From NCBI RefSeq assembly GCF_009650435.1, contig NZ_VVIP01000067.1, positions 1 to 64,000 on the forward strand: a stretch of DNA of 64,000 nt, written 5' to 3'. The DNA comes from Foetidibacter luteolus. GTDB taxonomy: Bacteria > Bacteroidota > Bacteroidia > Chitinophagales > Chitinophagaceae. This document shows positions 9,223 to 18,218 of the stretch, in pieces. Numbering within the stretch: position 1 is the stretch's first letter; each line of letters opens with the position of its first letter. The position numbers and the translations under genes were made by a program. The notes under the pieces are model-generated. The model saw only the letters and a program-made list of their open reading frames with translations. It did not search any database and had not been told where the DNA came from.

Positions 9223-9741
9223 ATGGAAGCAACTAAAATCTTGGAAAATGAGTTCACAAAATTCAGTCAGCATGTAACTACCCAACCAGACGGGCCAGGT
9301 TTAAGAATTGGAAAAAGAGGCGAGCTAACCATGATAGGGCAATTTGCGCCGGGAGGCGCGGAACTTTTTCGTAAACGCCTTCCACAATTTCAGGCAGAAG
9401 CAGGTTACTATGAAGGCAAAGTGGGTTCTATCCAAGACTTCAGGATCACGCTATTCGACAATGATACCCGTTACATTCTATCGCTGGTGTATGATGGTGA
9501 TTTTAAACCTTACCTGCAGGATATAGCAACATATGCAGGCGAATGGCTGGACGGACTTGCCGATGGTGTACTGGAAGACTACCCCGGAATACACTCGCCG
9601 GCATTTCCTGAATGGGTGCTGGAAAGGTTTATCCAGGCCGAGTTCTTCTTTGTTGGCGCTCCCAACTCTTCTGTAAAAGATATCCTTAGGATGGAAAAAC
9701 TTAGCAAGGCCCTGAATGATTTACTGGATGCAGCCAACTAA
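9223..9741 (+). CDS. DyP-associated protein, probably ferredoxin-like fold
   Basis: A 172-residue soluble protein without signal peptide. I do not recognise a named family with certainty. The segment RITLFDNDTRYILSLVYDGDF (about 75-95) followed by YLQDI resembles a domain found beside or fused to DyP peroxidases, where a line reading like LLFxxxYDGD-YxxDL recurs. It ends 9 bp before the DyP peroxidase gene, which supports joint expression. A dimeric alpha/beta-barrel fold like that of DyP itself is my inference. It may help substrate or haem handling, but no catalytic residues are recognisable. Confidence 0.7.
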   Translation: MEATKILENEFTKFSQHVTTQPDGPGLRIGKRGELTMIGQFAPGGAELFRKRLPQFQAEAGYYEGKVGSIQDFRITLFDNDTRYILSLVYDGDFKPYLQDIATYAGEWLDGLADGVLEDYPGIHSPAFPEWVLERFIQAEFFFVGAPNSSVKDILRMEKLSKALNDLLDAAN

Positions 9742-9750
9742 CTAAAATAC

Positions 9751-11088
9751 ATGCAATTAGAACTACACGATATACAGGGGACTGTTTTGAGGAACAGGCC
9801 GATGCCTTATTTCGGTTCTTATGTGCTCTTTAGCATAGAAGATGCAGAGGCTGCAAGAACGCTTATAGCAAGGCTGGCGCCACAGGTAACTACAGCGGCG
9901 GATTGGGAATCGCCCAGGGAAAATGCCTGGATCAATATAGTATTTACATGGGAAGGGTTAAGGCGTATTGGAATTCCTGAAGAGATACTGGCAGGCTTTC
10001 CTGTTGAGTTTAAAATGGGGATGGCCGCCAGGAATAAGATACTGGGTGATACCGGTAGCAGTGACCCAGCGTATTGGGACATGCCGCACGGACATAATGG
10101 ATTTCATGTTGGGTTGTTGGTGATGGCAGGAAATGAACAGTTAAAAGAAGAAAAGTTAAGGATTGGTCATGAAGCAATTGAGGAACTGCGCGGTATCACC
10201 CTTCTTGCACGGCTTGATGTAGGCGTTCCGCCTAATCTCCGGGAACATTTTGGTTACACCGATGGACTTAGCAGGCCATTTATTGAAGGGCAGGGTGGCG
10301 AACCGCTGCCGGGCCAGGGCGAACCGGTCAAGGCCGGCGAATTCATCCTGGGATATGAAAACGAACTGGGCAGAATAGCTACAGGCCCCGGGCCTGAAAC
10401 CTTTTGGAAAAACGGTACCTACATATCCATCCGTAAAATAAAACAGGATGTAATGAGCTTCCGGAAATTTCTTGCAGCACAATCTGATAATGCCGATGGC
10501 CGGGAACGGGTAGCGGCAAAGATGATGGGCCGCTGGCGCAGCGGCTGCCCGCTGGCATTGTCGCCGGAAAAAGACAATCCCTCGCTGGTGGCCGACCCGT
10601 TGCGCAACAATGATTTTTCCTACTATGACAATGACGTTAGCGGTAAAATTACACCGCTCGGTTGTCATATCAGGAGGGTGAATCCAAGAGATGGGTTAAA
10701 AGACGGCATTGTAGATGCGCGGTTACACCGGCTGCTGCGGCGTGGTGCAGCTTATGGGCCTATGCTGCCGGAAAGTGCCGCTGAAGATGATGGTTTTGAA
10801 AGAGGGATTGTCATTGCTTTTATAAATGCAAACCCCGGCAGGCAATTCGAGTTCGTGCAATCTCAGTGGGTGAATGACGGGGACTTTATTTCTGAGGGGT
10901 CTCGTACTGACCCAATTGTGGGCCGCAGGGATATTGCAGATGATTTTGCCTACCCCGATAAACCTGTACGCAAGAGGATCAAGGGCTTGCCCGACTTCAC
11001 GGCAACCCGCGGCGGAGAACACACTTTCCTACCCGGCATTAATGCCCTGAAATGGATAGTATCACAAGGTTGGCTTCAACACAAATAA
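9751..11088 (+). CDS. DyP-type haem peroxidase
   Basis: The 445-residue protein carries the two DyP hallmarks: GYTDG at 168-172 (GxxDG motif, with D171 the distal catalytic acid) and the proximal histidine H306 in CHIRRVNPRDG. The start MQLELHDIQGTVLRNR is typical of the family. DyP peroxidases use hydrogen peroxide to oxidise dyes, phenols or other bulky electron donors through a haem cofactor. No signal peptide or Tat motif, so it works in the cytoplasm, unlike many secreted class A enzymes. It sits 9 bp from the genes on both sides, firmly inside an operon with its small partner and a membrane protein. No encapsulin gene or encapsulin-targeting tail is visible. Confidence 0.93.
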   Translation: MQLELHDIQGTVLRNRPMPYFGSYVLFSIEDAEAARTLIARLAPQVTTAADWESPRENAWINIVFTWEGLRRIGIPEEILAGFPVEFKMGMAARNKILGDTGSSDPAYWDMPHGHNGFHVGLLVMAGNEQLKEEKLRIGHEAIEELRGITLLARLDVGVPPNLREHFGYTDGLSRPFIEGQGGEPLPGQGEPVKAGEFILGYENELGRIATGPGPETFWKNGTYISIRKIKQDVMSFRKFLAAQSDNADGRERVAAKMMGRWRSGCPLALSPEKDNPSLVADPLRNNDFSYYDNDVSGKITPLGCHIRRVNPRDGLKDGIVDARLHRLLRRGAAYGPMLPESAAEDDGFERGIVIAFINANPGRQFEFVQSQWVNDGDFISEGSRTDPIVGRRDIADDFAYPDKPVRKRIKGLPDFTATRGGEHTFLPGINALKWIVSQGWLQHK

Positions 11089-11097
11089 TCAACAAAA

Positions 11098-11535
11098 ATG
11101 ACCTCAACTGACGCTGTAAAAGACACGCTCACCAATTACCTGCTTTCAGGCCTTCTGGCAGGCCTGGCAGCGGTAATGGCTAACTTTCTTTTGTTCTACC
11201 TGCTGGGTACACCGGGTGTTGCTGATGTGGGCTACCTGATTTTTAATCCCTTTACAATATTTTACTTATCCTGCATCCCACCGTTGCTTGGGGCATTGAT
11301 CTGCTATACGCTTCGCCGGGTTAAAGCAGGAAGGGCCATATATGTTGTTGCCGGCTGCGCCATATTCATAGCCGCCTGTGTAAAAGCTACCGGAAGCCAT
11401 TACAGCACTGATAAAAACAGTGAGGCTGCCTATCGCCTGGTGTTGCTGGCAATGATTGCTGTTACCGGCATATTCACGGTGCTTATTACCCCGCTTTTTA
11501 TTTATAAACATAAACTTACCAAAAAGATTATATGA
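11098..11535 (+). CDS. Small four-helix membrane protein
   Basis: 145 residues with four predicted membrane helices (about 13-36, 47-70, 79-96 and 112-135). I cannot assign a confident family; it resembles the many small DUF6069-like integral membrane proteins. It starts 9 bp after the DyP gene, and its stop overlaps the ATG of the NDH-2-like oxidoreductase by 4 bp (ATGA), which suggests translational coupling. A partnership with the oxidoreductase at the inner membrane is plausible but inferred from position only. Confidence 0.75.
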   Translation: MTSTDAVKDTLTNYLLSGLLAGLAAVMANFLLFYLLGTPGVADVGYLIFNPFTIFYLSCIPPLLGALICYTLRRVKAGRAIYVVAGCAIFIAACVKATGSHYSTDKNSEAAYRLVLLAMIAVTGIFTVLITPLFIYKHKLTKKII

Positions 11536-12824
11536 GTAAACATATTATAGTGGTAGGTGGGGGCTTTGCGGGGCTTAACCTTGTCTCGGAGCTGTTAAAA
11601 GAACATCGGTTTCACATTACGCTGGTTGATAAAAACAACTACTCTTTTTTTCCGCCGCTGTTGTACCAGTTGGCAACCGGTTTTTTAGAAACATCCAATA
11701 TCAGCTATCCGTACAGGAAGCATTTCCGCAACCAAAGTAATGTACGCTTCCACATGGGAGAGCTTGTTCGCGTACTGCCTGATTTGCACGAAGTGGTGTT
11801 ATCAACCGGGGTGCTGCATTATGATTATCTGGTAATTGCTACCGGCGGCACCACCAATTTTTTTGGGATGGAGCGTGTAAGCAGTAATGCGTTGCCATTA
11901 AAAACGGTAAACGATGCGCTGGAATTACGCAACCATATTTTAAGCTGTGTGGAACTTGCCGCGGTTACCAGTGACCGGGCAGAACGCGAAAAGCTGTTGA
12001 CCATAGTTATAGCCGGCGCCGGCCCTACCGGTGTTGAAGTAGCCGGCATGCTGTCTGAAATGCGTGCCCATGTATTTCCAAAAGATTTTGCAGAAATAGA
12101 AAGGCAACCCGGTAAAGCTTTTATCTATCTCGCCGATGGTTCGGATGCTGTATTAAAGCCGATGAGTCTAAAATCGCAGGCAGATACCTTTCATGCACTG
12201 GAAAAATTAGGTGTGGCGCTTAAGCTTGGCGTGCAGGTGAAGGATTATGACGGCGGCACCATCTTATTCAATAACGGGGAAACCATAGAGGCCGCGACAC
12301 TGGTATGGGCCGCAGGTATTACGGGAAAAACGATTGAAGGAATACCTGAAGCAAGCTATGGAAGGTCAAAGCGCTTAATGGTCGATCCTTACAACAGCGT
12401 TGAAGGACTGGAAGATGTGTTTGCCATTGGCGATGCCTCCATCCAGCTACATGAACCAGCATTTCCCAAGGGCCATCCCCAGCTTGCCCAGGTAGCTATA
12501 CAACAGGGGAAAAACCTTGCGATTAACCTGGCTGCATTGCAGAAGGGTAAACCGCTTAAGCCTTTTGCTTACCGCGATAAAGGCAGTATGGCAATCATCG
12601 GGAGAAACAAGGCCGTGACAGACCTTCCATCCGGGAGGCATTTCAAAGGCTGGTTTGCATGGTATATGTGGCTCTTTGTCCACCTGGCCTCTTTACTCAC
12701 CAGGCGCAACAGGCTTACTACGCTTTTCAACTGGGCTGTGGCATTTTTTACCAGCGACCAGGCCTTGCGCATGATCATCCGTCCTTCAACGCTTGCAAAA
12801 AAATATTCACCAATAAAGGAGTAA
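11532..12824 (+). CDS. NDH-2-like FAD-dependent NAD(P)H oxidoreductase
   Basis: A 430-residue flavoprotein. GGGFAGLN (8-15) is the FAD-binding dinucleotide fold and GAGPTGVEVAG (about 161-171) the NAD(P)H-binding fold; the later motif GDASIQ with HPQLAQVAIQQGKN is typical of type II NADH dehydrogenases. The C-terminus has an aromatic, partly amphipathic segment (FAWYMWLFVHLASLL) used by NDH-2 enzymes to dock on the membrane. It transfers electrons from NAD(P)H to quinone without pumping protons. Here it may feed reducing power to the peroxidase unit or to the respiratory chain. It overlaps the upstream membrane-protein gene by 4 bp and lies 4 bp before the SDR gene. Confidence 0.9.
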   Translation: MSKHIIVVGGGFAGLNLVSELLKEHRFHITLVDKNNYSFFPPLLYQLATGFLETSNISYPYRKHFRNQSNVRFHMGELVRVLPDLHEVVLSTGVLHYDYLVIATGGTTNFFGMERVSSNALPLKTVNDALELRNHILSCVELAAVTSDRAEREKLLTIVIAGAGPTGVEVAGMLSEMRAHVFPKDFAEIERQPGKAFIYLADGSDAVLKPMSLKSQADTFHALEKLGVALKLGVQVKDYDGGTILFNNGETIEAATLVWAAGITGKTIEGIPEASYGRSKRLMVDPYNSVEGLEDVFAIGDASIQLHEPAFPKGHPQLAQVAIQQGKNLAINLAALQKGKPLKPFAYRDKGSMAIIGRNKAVTDLPSGRHFKGWFAWYMWLFVHLASLLTRRNRLTTLFNWAVAFFTSDQALRMIIRPSTLAKKYSPIKE

Positions 12825-12828
12825 TCGC

Positions 12829-13605
12829 ATGAAACCACAAGGCAAAGTAATTGTTGTTACGGGCGGCGCCAGCGGCATAGGGCTGGCCATGGCAAAAAGG
12901 TTTATTTCTGATGGCGCCACTGTCATCATTTCAGATATCAATGAGAAAGCGCTCCTTGAAAAGGCAGCGGAAACAGGCGCCACGCCGATAATTGCCAATG
13001 TTGCCAAAGAAGAGGATGTGAAAGCCCTCGTTGACAAGGCTACCGCGCAATTCGGAAGAATTGACGTATTCGTTTCCAACGCCGGAGTAGCCAGGTTTGG
13101 TGAAGTGGATGCGTCAGAAAAGGAATGGGAATTTTCCTGGCATGTTAACGTCATGTCACAGGTATATGCAGCTAAATACGTATTACCCCAAATGTTAGAA
13201 AGGGGTGAGGGGTACCTGGTAAACACAGCCTCTGCCGCCGGGCTGCTGATGGAGTTTCATTCGGTGCTCTACAGCACTACAAAGCATGCGGCCATCGGCC
13301 TTGCGGAGTGGCTTGCCGCCACCTATAAAGAAAGGGGGATAAGGGTAACTGTGGTTTGCCCCGGCCCCGTGCGTACACCAATGGCGGCTGGTGTGGCTGC
13401 CATGCAGGAAGATGCGTTGGAAGCGGAAGAATTGGTGGATATGGTGGTAAAGGCAATGGATGAAGAGCGGTTTATGGTTTCCTCTCATGAGAAAATATGG
13501 AAACTATACCAGGTAAAGGGCCAGGATTATGAAAAGTATATAGACCTGATGGTTGCGCGGCGGGCTTATAAATTAGGGCTTGATGAAAAACCGCAAACGG
13601 CATGA
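12829..13605 (+). CDS. Short-chain dehydrogenase/reductase
   Basis: 258 residues of the classical SDR type: the nucleotide-binding TGGASGIG (11-18), an NAG motif in VSNAGVARF, the catalytic Y148-x3-K152 in YSTTK and a PGPVRTP segment after it. An acidic residue (SDINE) at the end of strand 2 suggests NAD(H) preference. It oxidises or reduces an alcohol/carbonyl substrate that the sequence does not reveal. The stop overlaps the ATG of the TolC gene by 4 bp, so enzyme and efflux genes are translated together. Confidence 0.9.
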   Translation: MKPQGKVIVVTGGASGIGLAMAKRFISDGATVIISDINEKALLEKAAETGATPIIANVAKEEDVKALVDKATAQFGRIDVFVSNAGVARFGEVDASEKEWEFSWHVNVMSQVYAAKYVLPQMLERGEGYLVNTASAAGLLMEFHSVLYSTTKHAAIGLAEWLAATYKERGIRVTVVCPGPVRTPMAAGVAAMQEDALEAEELVDMVVKAMDEERFMVSSHEKIWKLYQVKGQDYEKYIDLMVARRAYKLGLDEKPQTA

Positions 13606-14930
13606 CCATGAAAAGGGTTACAGGCATAGTTATGTTGTTGGGATGCCTCATTTGGCGCCAGCAGGTTTGGGGGCAGGACACCAGCCATGTAAGGGCTGTT
13701 ACCCTGGAACAGTTGTTTGAATTAGTGGAAAACGGCAGTGAACGCATCCGGTTGGCAAAAACAAGCCTTTCACTCTCCCGGCAAAAAGAAGAAGTGGCCG
13801 CCTTATACCGGTTGCCGCAGCTTTCATCCAGCTTAACTTATGGCTACATCAGTAACGCGGATATCTGGACACCTTCTTTTTCTGAGCATCAGAAAGGGCA
13901 TATCCCTCATCAGTTTACACAACTTTCCGTACTGGCAGCGCAACTGATTTTTAAAGGTGGTGAAGTGAATGGTGAATTAATGAAGGCCGACCTTGAAACC
14001 CAGGTGGCTGCACTTTCGCTGGAGAAAAATATTCAGGACATACGTTTCCTTGCGGCTGGCTATTACCTTGACTTATTGCGGGCCGCTAACCAGTTAAAAG
14101 TTTTTGCCAGCAATATTGAACTGGCAAAAGCAAGGCTTACCAATATACTGGTATTGCAGAAACAGGGGATGGTAACAGAAAATGATGTACTCCGTAACCG
14201 TCTTATAGTATCGGATCTTGAATTGAGTGAGCGGAAGATTGTTAATAACATGGCTATTTTAAACAGTCAGCTTTGTTTAATTACCGGTCTTGCAGACAGC
14301 GTGCAGTTCCTGCCCGATTCAACGCTTTTGGAAACACCGGCAGGGGATCTCTTGCTTGCAAAGAGCCTGGAAACTGCTTTGCAGCAAAACCATGAGCTTA
14401 AAATAGCCGGTGCGGAAAAACAAATAGCCGCAACAAATATCAATATCATCAAATCGGGAAAGTTACCTGAAGTGGCTGTGTTCGCCGGAAGCAATTTTCA
14501 ACGGCCTTTCCTTAATACAATACCCTCGGTGGATATTTTTTACAACGTATGGCAGGCAGGCATCAGTGTAAAATACAATATCTCGTCACTCTACCAAACA
14601 GGCAGGAAAATAAAAGCGGGGTATATTGCATTGCGCCTCTCGGAAGAAAAACAAACACTGGAAAAACAACAGGTAGGCCTGGATGTAACAACAGCGCATA
14701 CCAAATTCAGGGAGGCCCGCGATGAACTGGGAACATTTCAGCACGACCTGTTTTCCGCACAGGAAAATTACCGCATCACTGAAAAAAAGTATTTCAACCA
14801 GCTCTCCCTGCTGACAGATTTGATAGATGCAGGCAACACCAAAATTGAAGCCGAACTAAGGGTGGTGGGGGCCCGCATCAATGTAGTGTACGCTTACCTG
14901 CGCATACTAAAAGCAATAGGAACGCTTTAA
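13602..14930 (+). CDS. TolC-family outer membrane efflux channel
   Basis: 442 residues with an N-terminal signal peptide (hydrophobic stretch up to about residue 22, WGQD) and the two-fold repeated helical architecture of outer membrane efflux proteins, including the strand-like segments around YGYISNADIW and FAGSNFQRPF. It forms the outer membrane exit duct for a tripartite pump. Overlap with the SDR gene (4 bp) and the HlyD gene 12 bp downstream define the pump: TolC, HlyD and, after a repeat-filled gap, the MFS transporter. Confidence 0.9.
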   Translation: MTMKRVTGIVMLLGCLIWRQQVWGQDTSHVRAVTLEQLFELVENGSERIRLAKTSLSLSRQKEEVAALYRLPQLSSSLTYGYISNADIWTPSFSEHQKGHIPHQFTQLSVLAAQLIFKGGEVNGELMKADLETQVAALSLEKNIQDIRFLAAGYYLDLLRAANQLKVFASNIELAKARLTNILVLQKQGMVTENDVLRNRLIVSDLELSERKIVNNMAILNSQLCLITGLADSVQFLPDSTLLETPAGDLLLAKSLETALQQNHELKIAGAEKQIAATNINIIKSGKLPEVAVFAGSNFQRPFLNTIPSVDIFYNVWQAGISVKYNISSLYQTGRKIKAGYIALRLSEEKQTLEKQQVGLDVTTAHTKFREARDELGTFQHDLFSAQENYRITEKKYFNQLSLLTDLIDAGNTKIEAELRVVGARINVVYAYLRILKAIGTL

Positions 14931-14942
14931 AAAACAACGGAT

Positions 14943-16010
14943 ATGAATGAGCCGAAACACGGCGGTAAGACCCGCAAAAAAGCGATGTTTGTTATGAATG
15001 CTTTATTGATTATTTCACTTATAACAGCCATCGTATGGGGCATCCGCATTTATCTTGGCCTGGACCGGGACCTTTATACCAATGATGCACAGGTAGAACA
15101 ATACATTAACCCGGTAAATGCAAGGATACCGGGCTACATCCGTGAAGTGCGCTTTGAGGAACACCAGCAGGTAAAGAAAGGCGATACGCTAGTAATAATT
15201 GAAGATGGGGAATATAAAGTGCAGGTTGAACAGGCGGAAGCGGCATGGCTATCTGCTTTAGCCGCAAGGAAGGTAACAACCTCAGCGGTGAGCACGGTAT
15301 CAAGCAACCTTACTGTTTCGGATGCAAACATCAACGCGTCAAAGGCAAGGTTATGGAATGCCGAACAAAATTTTCGCCGTTACGAAAACCTGTTGAAAGA
15401 AGGCGCTGCCACGCAGCAGCAGTTTGACCAGGTTAAGACAGAATTAGAATCTTTACAGGCACAAACTGCGGCGTTAACTGAGCAACGCAAAACGGTGGGG
15501 CTTTCTGCCAGTGAAACATCCCGCAGGGTGGAAGTAAATGACGCCGAAATTAAACGGGCCCATGCGGCCATGCAACTGTCAGCACTAAGCCTTTCCTATA
15601 CTGTTATTACCGCACCCTACGATGGCGTTACCGGAAGGCGCAACATCCAGGAAGGCCAATTGGTGCAACCTGGGCAAAATCTTTTGTTTCTGGTGAGAAA
15701 TAATTTGAAATGGATAGTAGCCAACTACCGCGAAACACAGGTAACTGCCCTGCATATAGGGCAATTGATGAACCTTAAAATAGATGGGTTAAACGGCAAG
15801 GAACTCAAGGGCAGGATCATTGCCATATCGGAAGCAACCGGTTCGAAATATTCCGCGGTGCCCGTTGACAATTCCACCGGCAACTTCGTAAAAGTGCAAC
15901 AGCGTGTGCCTGTTAAGATAGAAATCTTAAAAGAAGAAAACCGTCTGGAAGACATAGCTAAACTGCTTGCAGGTATGAATGTAGAGGTAACGGCAGCGGG
16001 CAACAAATAA
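14943..16010 (+). CDS. HlyD/EmrA-type membrane fusion protein
   Basis: 355 residues with one N-terminal membrane anchor (about 15-37) and the biotinyl-lipoyl-like domain split in two: ARIPGYIREVRFEEHQQVKKGD near 60-80 and APYDGVTGRRNIQEGQLVQPG near 220-240, with a coiled-coil hairpin between them. This is the EmrA layout, which pairs with DHA2-type MFS pumps rather than RND pumps. It bridges inner membrane transporter and TolC channel in the periplasm. It follows the TolC gene by 12 bp; the matching MFS gene is 350 bp downstream. Confidence 0.9.
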   Translation: MNEPKHGGKTRKKAMFVMNALLIISLITAIVWGIRIYLGLDRDLYTNDAQVEQYINPVNARIPGYIREVRFEEHQQVKKGDTLVIIEDGEYKVQVEQAEAAWLSALAARKVTTSAVSTVSSNLTVSDANINASKARLWNAEQNFRRYENLLKEGAATQQQFDQVKTELESLQAQTAALTEQRKTVGLSASETSRRVEVNDAEIKRAHAAMQLSALSLSYTVITAPYDGVTGRRNIQEGQLVQPGQNLLFLVRNNLKWIVANYRETQVTALHIGQLMNLKIDGLNGKELKGRIIAISEATGSKYSAVPVDNSTGNFVKVQQRVPVKIEILKEENRLEDIAKLLAGMNVEVTAAGNK

Positions 16011-16050
16011 AGCATCCTGCCGTGGCGAAGCAACTGCAAAACAAGTCTGC

Positions 16051-16142
16051 CCGGGTCTGAAAAGCCGCCATGAAATACCGTACGATAAACGTAATGCGAC
16101 GCAACGGGCGATGCCAAAGGCGCCCCTCGCTGGTATCATAAA
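16051..16142 (-). repeat. Dispersed intergenic repeat family 1, copy 2 (reverse)
   Basis: Reads CGGGTCTGAAAAG, GCCATGAAATACCG, TGCGACGCAACG and GCTGGTATCATAA in order, the reverse complement of the copies at 6808, 16232 and 24061. Together with copy 3 it fills most of the 350-bp gap between the HlyD and MFS genes. Confidence 0.75.
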
Positions 16143-16231
16143 AATGAAAAATAGGAGCGGGAGAACCAATGCAGTTTGGTTAAGTTATAGGCCCAAAAAG
16201 ATTGAAAAAGAAACAATGGGCCGTTTATTTT

Positions 16232-16340
16232 TTTTGAAGCCGGCAACAACGCCTTGTAGCGGCATCGTTACGTCGTCGTGAAACTTCGGGGTTCATCTGC
16301 GTGTCATTGTGGCATCTTTTACCGAAGCGAATATTTGACA
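16232..16340 (+). repeat. Dispersed intergenic repeat family 1, copy 3
   Basis: Forward-oriented copy: CCGGCAACAACGCCTTGTAG, a diverged core (CATCGTTACGTCGTCG), GGCATCTTTTACCGAAGCG and ATATTTGACAT. It lies about 90 bp after the opposite-facing copy 2 and ends just upstream of the MFS start. Confidence 0.7.
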
Positions 16341-16360
16341 TACACCCATAAAACCAGGAT

Positions 16361-17878
16361 ATGATGGAACTTAAAGATTTATTTTATAAGTGGGTGCCAG
16401 TGTATATTAAGCTCCCGGTATTGTTTATCCTCCTTTTTACCATACTGGTATCCAACGGTATTTTTCTCGGCAACAGTACGGAAGCTTTTAGCAGCCTTGG
16501 CGTTTATACAGAACCTTTTACTGAAGCATATAATGCCATGTATATTGGCATGGGCCTTGGCCTTATGATAGAGATGCGCCTGAAGCTGCGTTTTACCAAT
16601 AAAACATTGCTTTTATGGGGGCTTGGTGTAACGCTGGCCATGAATACGATATGCGCCACCACAGCCAGCCCATTGCTGATGGTTGCGGCATGTTTTATAA
16701 TAGGTGTTATTAAAATGTCTGCAATGGTGGAGGTGTACGTGATTTGGATGTTTGTATGGAGTAAGAAAGGGGATACATCCCGGCTTTATCCGTTTATTTA
16801 TTTTACCGCTCTTGCAGGCCTTTATTTTGTTACCTGGGCAACCACCAGGCTTGCATATTACTTTAACTGGCGTTACGCTTATATTGTTATCTGTTCGCTG
16901 CTGGTGCTATGCATTATCCTTAGCCTGGTTTTTGTAGAGAACCACCGGCTAAAAAAGGCATTGCCTTTGTACCGCGTTGATTGGCCGGGCCTGGCGTTGC
17001 TGGCTGCCGCTCTTTTGGCACTGAACCATTTTGTTGTGTGGGGAAAAGTGGAAGACTGGCTGCATGCAGGCCGGATGAAGCTGACCCTGTGTTTTGCACT
17101 TGCGTCCTTTTTTCTTTTCCTGCTGCGGGAGGTACATGCAAGGCGGCCATTGGTAGATTTGCATTTATTTAGAAAGCAAACCTTTTTGGTGGGATTGTTT
17201 TATTTTTTTGTGATGGGCATCTTTTTCCCTTCCACGCTGCAGTCTGCCTTTTCAGCAAGCATCCTGCAATATGAAGCACATCGCAATACATCGCTTAACC
17301 TGTACCTTATTCCCGGCGTATTGGTGGGTGCGGTTTGTTGTTTTACATGGTATTACCGCGGCTATGATCAACGCATACTGATATTTGCAGGTTTTGCTGG
17401 TTTTGTACTTTATCATGTTATTATGTACTACAGTTTCGGCCTTCAGTTTACCCAGGAAGATTTTATTGTGCCATCGCTTATTAAAGGCTTTGCCACGGCG
17501 TTGATTTATATTGCTGTTGGGCTTTATACTACGAAAGGATTTGATCTTAAAAATGTTATTGTTGCGGCCGGCATAATGATCATTGTCCGGTCTTTTCTCA
17601 GCAGCGCCGTATTTACCGCACTTTATGGCGATATGCTTTACAAAGAACGGCTGCGCCATTTTAACCTGCTGGCATCGCAGGTTGATGCGGGCTCTGATAT
17701 TGTTCGCCAACAGGGTGGAGCGATGAATGTGTTTGCCAACCTGCAGGGCCAGGCGCTGCTGTCGGCTTCCAAAGCAATCACCGGCGGTGTTATCATCATC
17801 GGGCTTGCATTTCTTTTAATTTTGATTGTTATTTATATCTATCAGAAGTTAAGGGGCTCGTTTGCGGTGCCATCATAA
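16361..17878 (+). CDS. MFS transporter, DHA2-like, efflux pump
   Basis: 505 residues, almost entirely hydrophobic, with about 14 membrane helices. The size and the HlyD/EmrA and TolC genes just upstream point to a DHA2-type drug or metabolite exporter working through a tripartite pump. Conserved loop motifs of EmrB are weak, so the protein belongs to a divergent branch common in Bacteroidota. The start at 16361 (ATGATGGAAC) follows a short purine-rich stretch. Its last 37 bp overlap the 3' end of the convergent HTH gene. Substrate unknown; the linked redox genes suggest an oxidised or toxic small molecule, as inference. Confidence 0.85.
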   Translation: MMELKDLFYKWVPVYIKLPVLFILLFTILVSNGIFLGNSTEAFSSLGVYTEPFTEAYNAMYIGMGLGLMIEMRLKLRFTNKTLLLWGLGVTLAMNTICATTASPLLMVAACFIIGVIKMSAMVEVYVIWMFVWSKKGDTSRLYPFIYFTALAGLYFVTWATTRLAYYFNWRYAYIVICSLLVLCIILSLVFVENHRLKKALPLYRVDWPGLALLAAALLALNHFVVWGKVEDWLHAGRMKLTLCFALASFFLFLLREVHARRPLVDLHLFRKQTFLVGLFYFFVMGIFFPSTLQSAFSASILQYEAHRNTSLNLYLIPGVLVGAVCCFTWYYRGYDQRILIFAGFAGFVLYHVIMYYSFGLQFTQEDFIVPSLIKGFATALIYIAVGLYTTKGFDLKNVIVAAGIMIIVRSFLSSAVFTALYGDMLYKERLRHFNLLASQVDAGSDIVRQQGGAMNVFANLQGQALLSASKAITGGVIIIGLAFLLILIVIYIYQKLRGSFAVPS

Positions 17879-18126
17879 TCGAACAATTCTTTTGGGTGTA
17901 CGTTTAAAGCCCTGGCGAGCATGATAATAGAATGAAGTGTAGGGTTAGAGTTAGCCCTTACTATACGGTACCATTGCCTTTCGCTGAAGCCTGTTAGCCT
18001 GAAAAATCTTTGCTGGCTGCCGAATTGTTGCACACAAACCGATAATACCCTTTGTTGAAATGTTCCAGGCAAAACACTCATTTGCGTCGCCTGCATTTTT
18101 GTTCTTTCAGAAATAATATTTTCCAT
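17842..18126 (-). CDS. Small XRE-like helix-turn-helix regulator
   Basis: A 94-residue protein in which about 30-85 reads as an HTH domain: SQQRFFRLTGFSERQWYRIVRANSNPTLHSIIMLARALNVHPKELFDYD, with the family-typical NPTL and LF motifs. I start it at ATG 18126. A longer frame exists upstream, but it would read through the terminator at 18157-18184 and into the ROK-like gene. An alternative ATG at 18156 would sit on the terminator tail. It probably binds DNA as a dimer; possible targets are the pump operon it converges on or the ROK-like gene upstream. Confidence 0.7.
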   Translation of the reverse strand: MENIISERTKMQATQMSVLPGTFQQRVLSVCVQQFGSQQRFFRLTGFSERQWYRIVRANSNPTLHSIIMLARALNVHPKELFDYDGTANEPLNF

Positions 18127-18156
18127 ATCAAAAGATTTTGCAATGCCGGTAGTCAT

Positions 18157-18184
18157 AAAAAAGCCTTGCCGTAAAAAGCAAGGC
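18157..18184 (-). terminator. Rho-independent terminator after the ROK-like gene
   Basis: A perfect 7-bp stem (GCCTTGC at 18163-18169 with GCAAGGC at 18178-18184, loop of 8) is followed on the minus strand by six T. It ends the ROK-like transcript 35 bp after its stop and separates it from the HTH gene. Confidence 0.85.
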
Positions 18185-18218
18185 GGCGATTGGTGCTGGC
18201 AATCTTCTGCATAAAAGC

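Noticed and set aside
9751..11088. Encapsulin cargo system around DyP
   Set aside because: No encapsulin-like gene is in the window and the DyP C-terminus shows no targeting tail that I can recognise.
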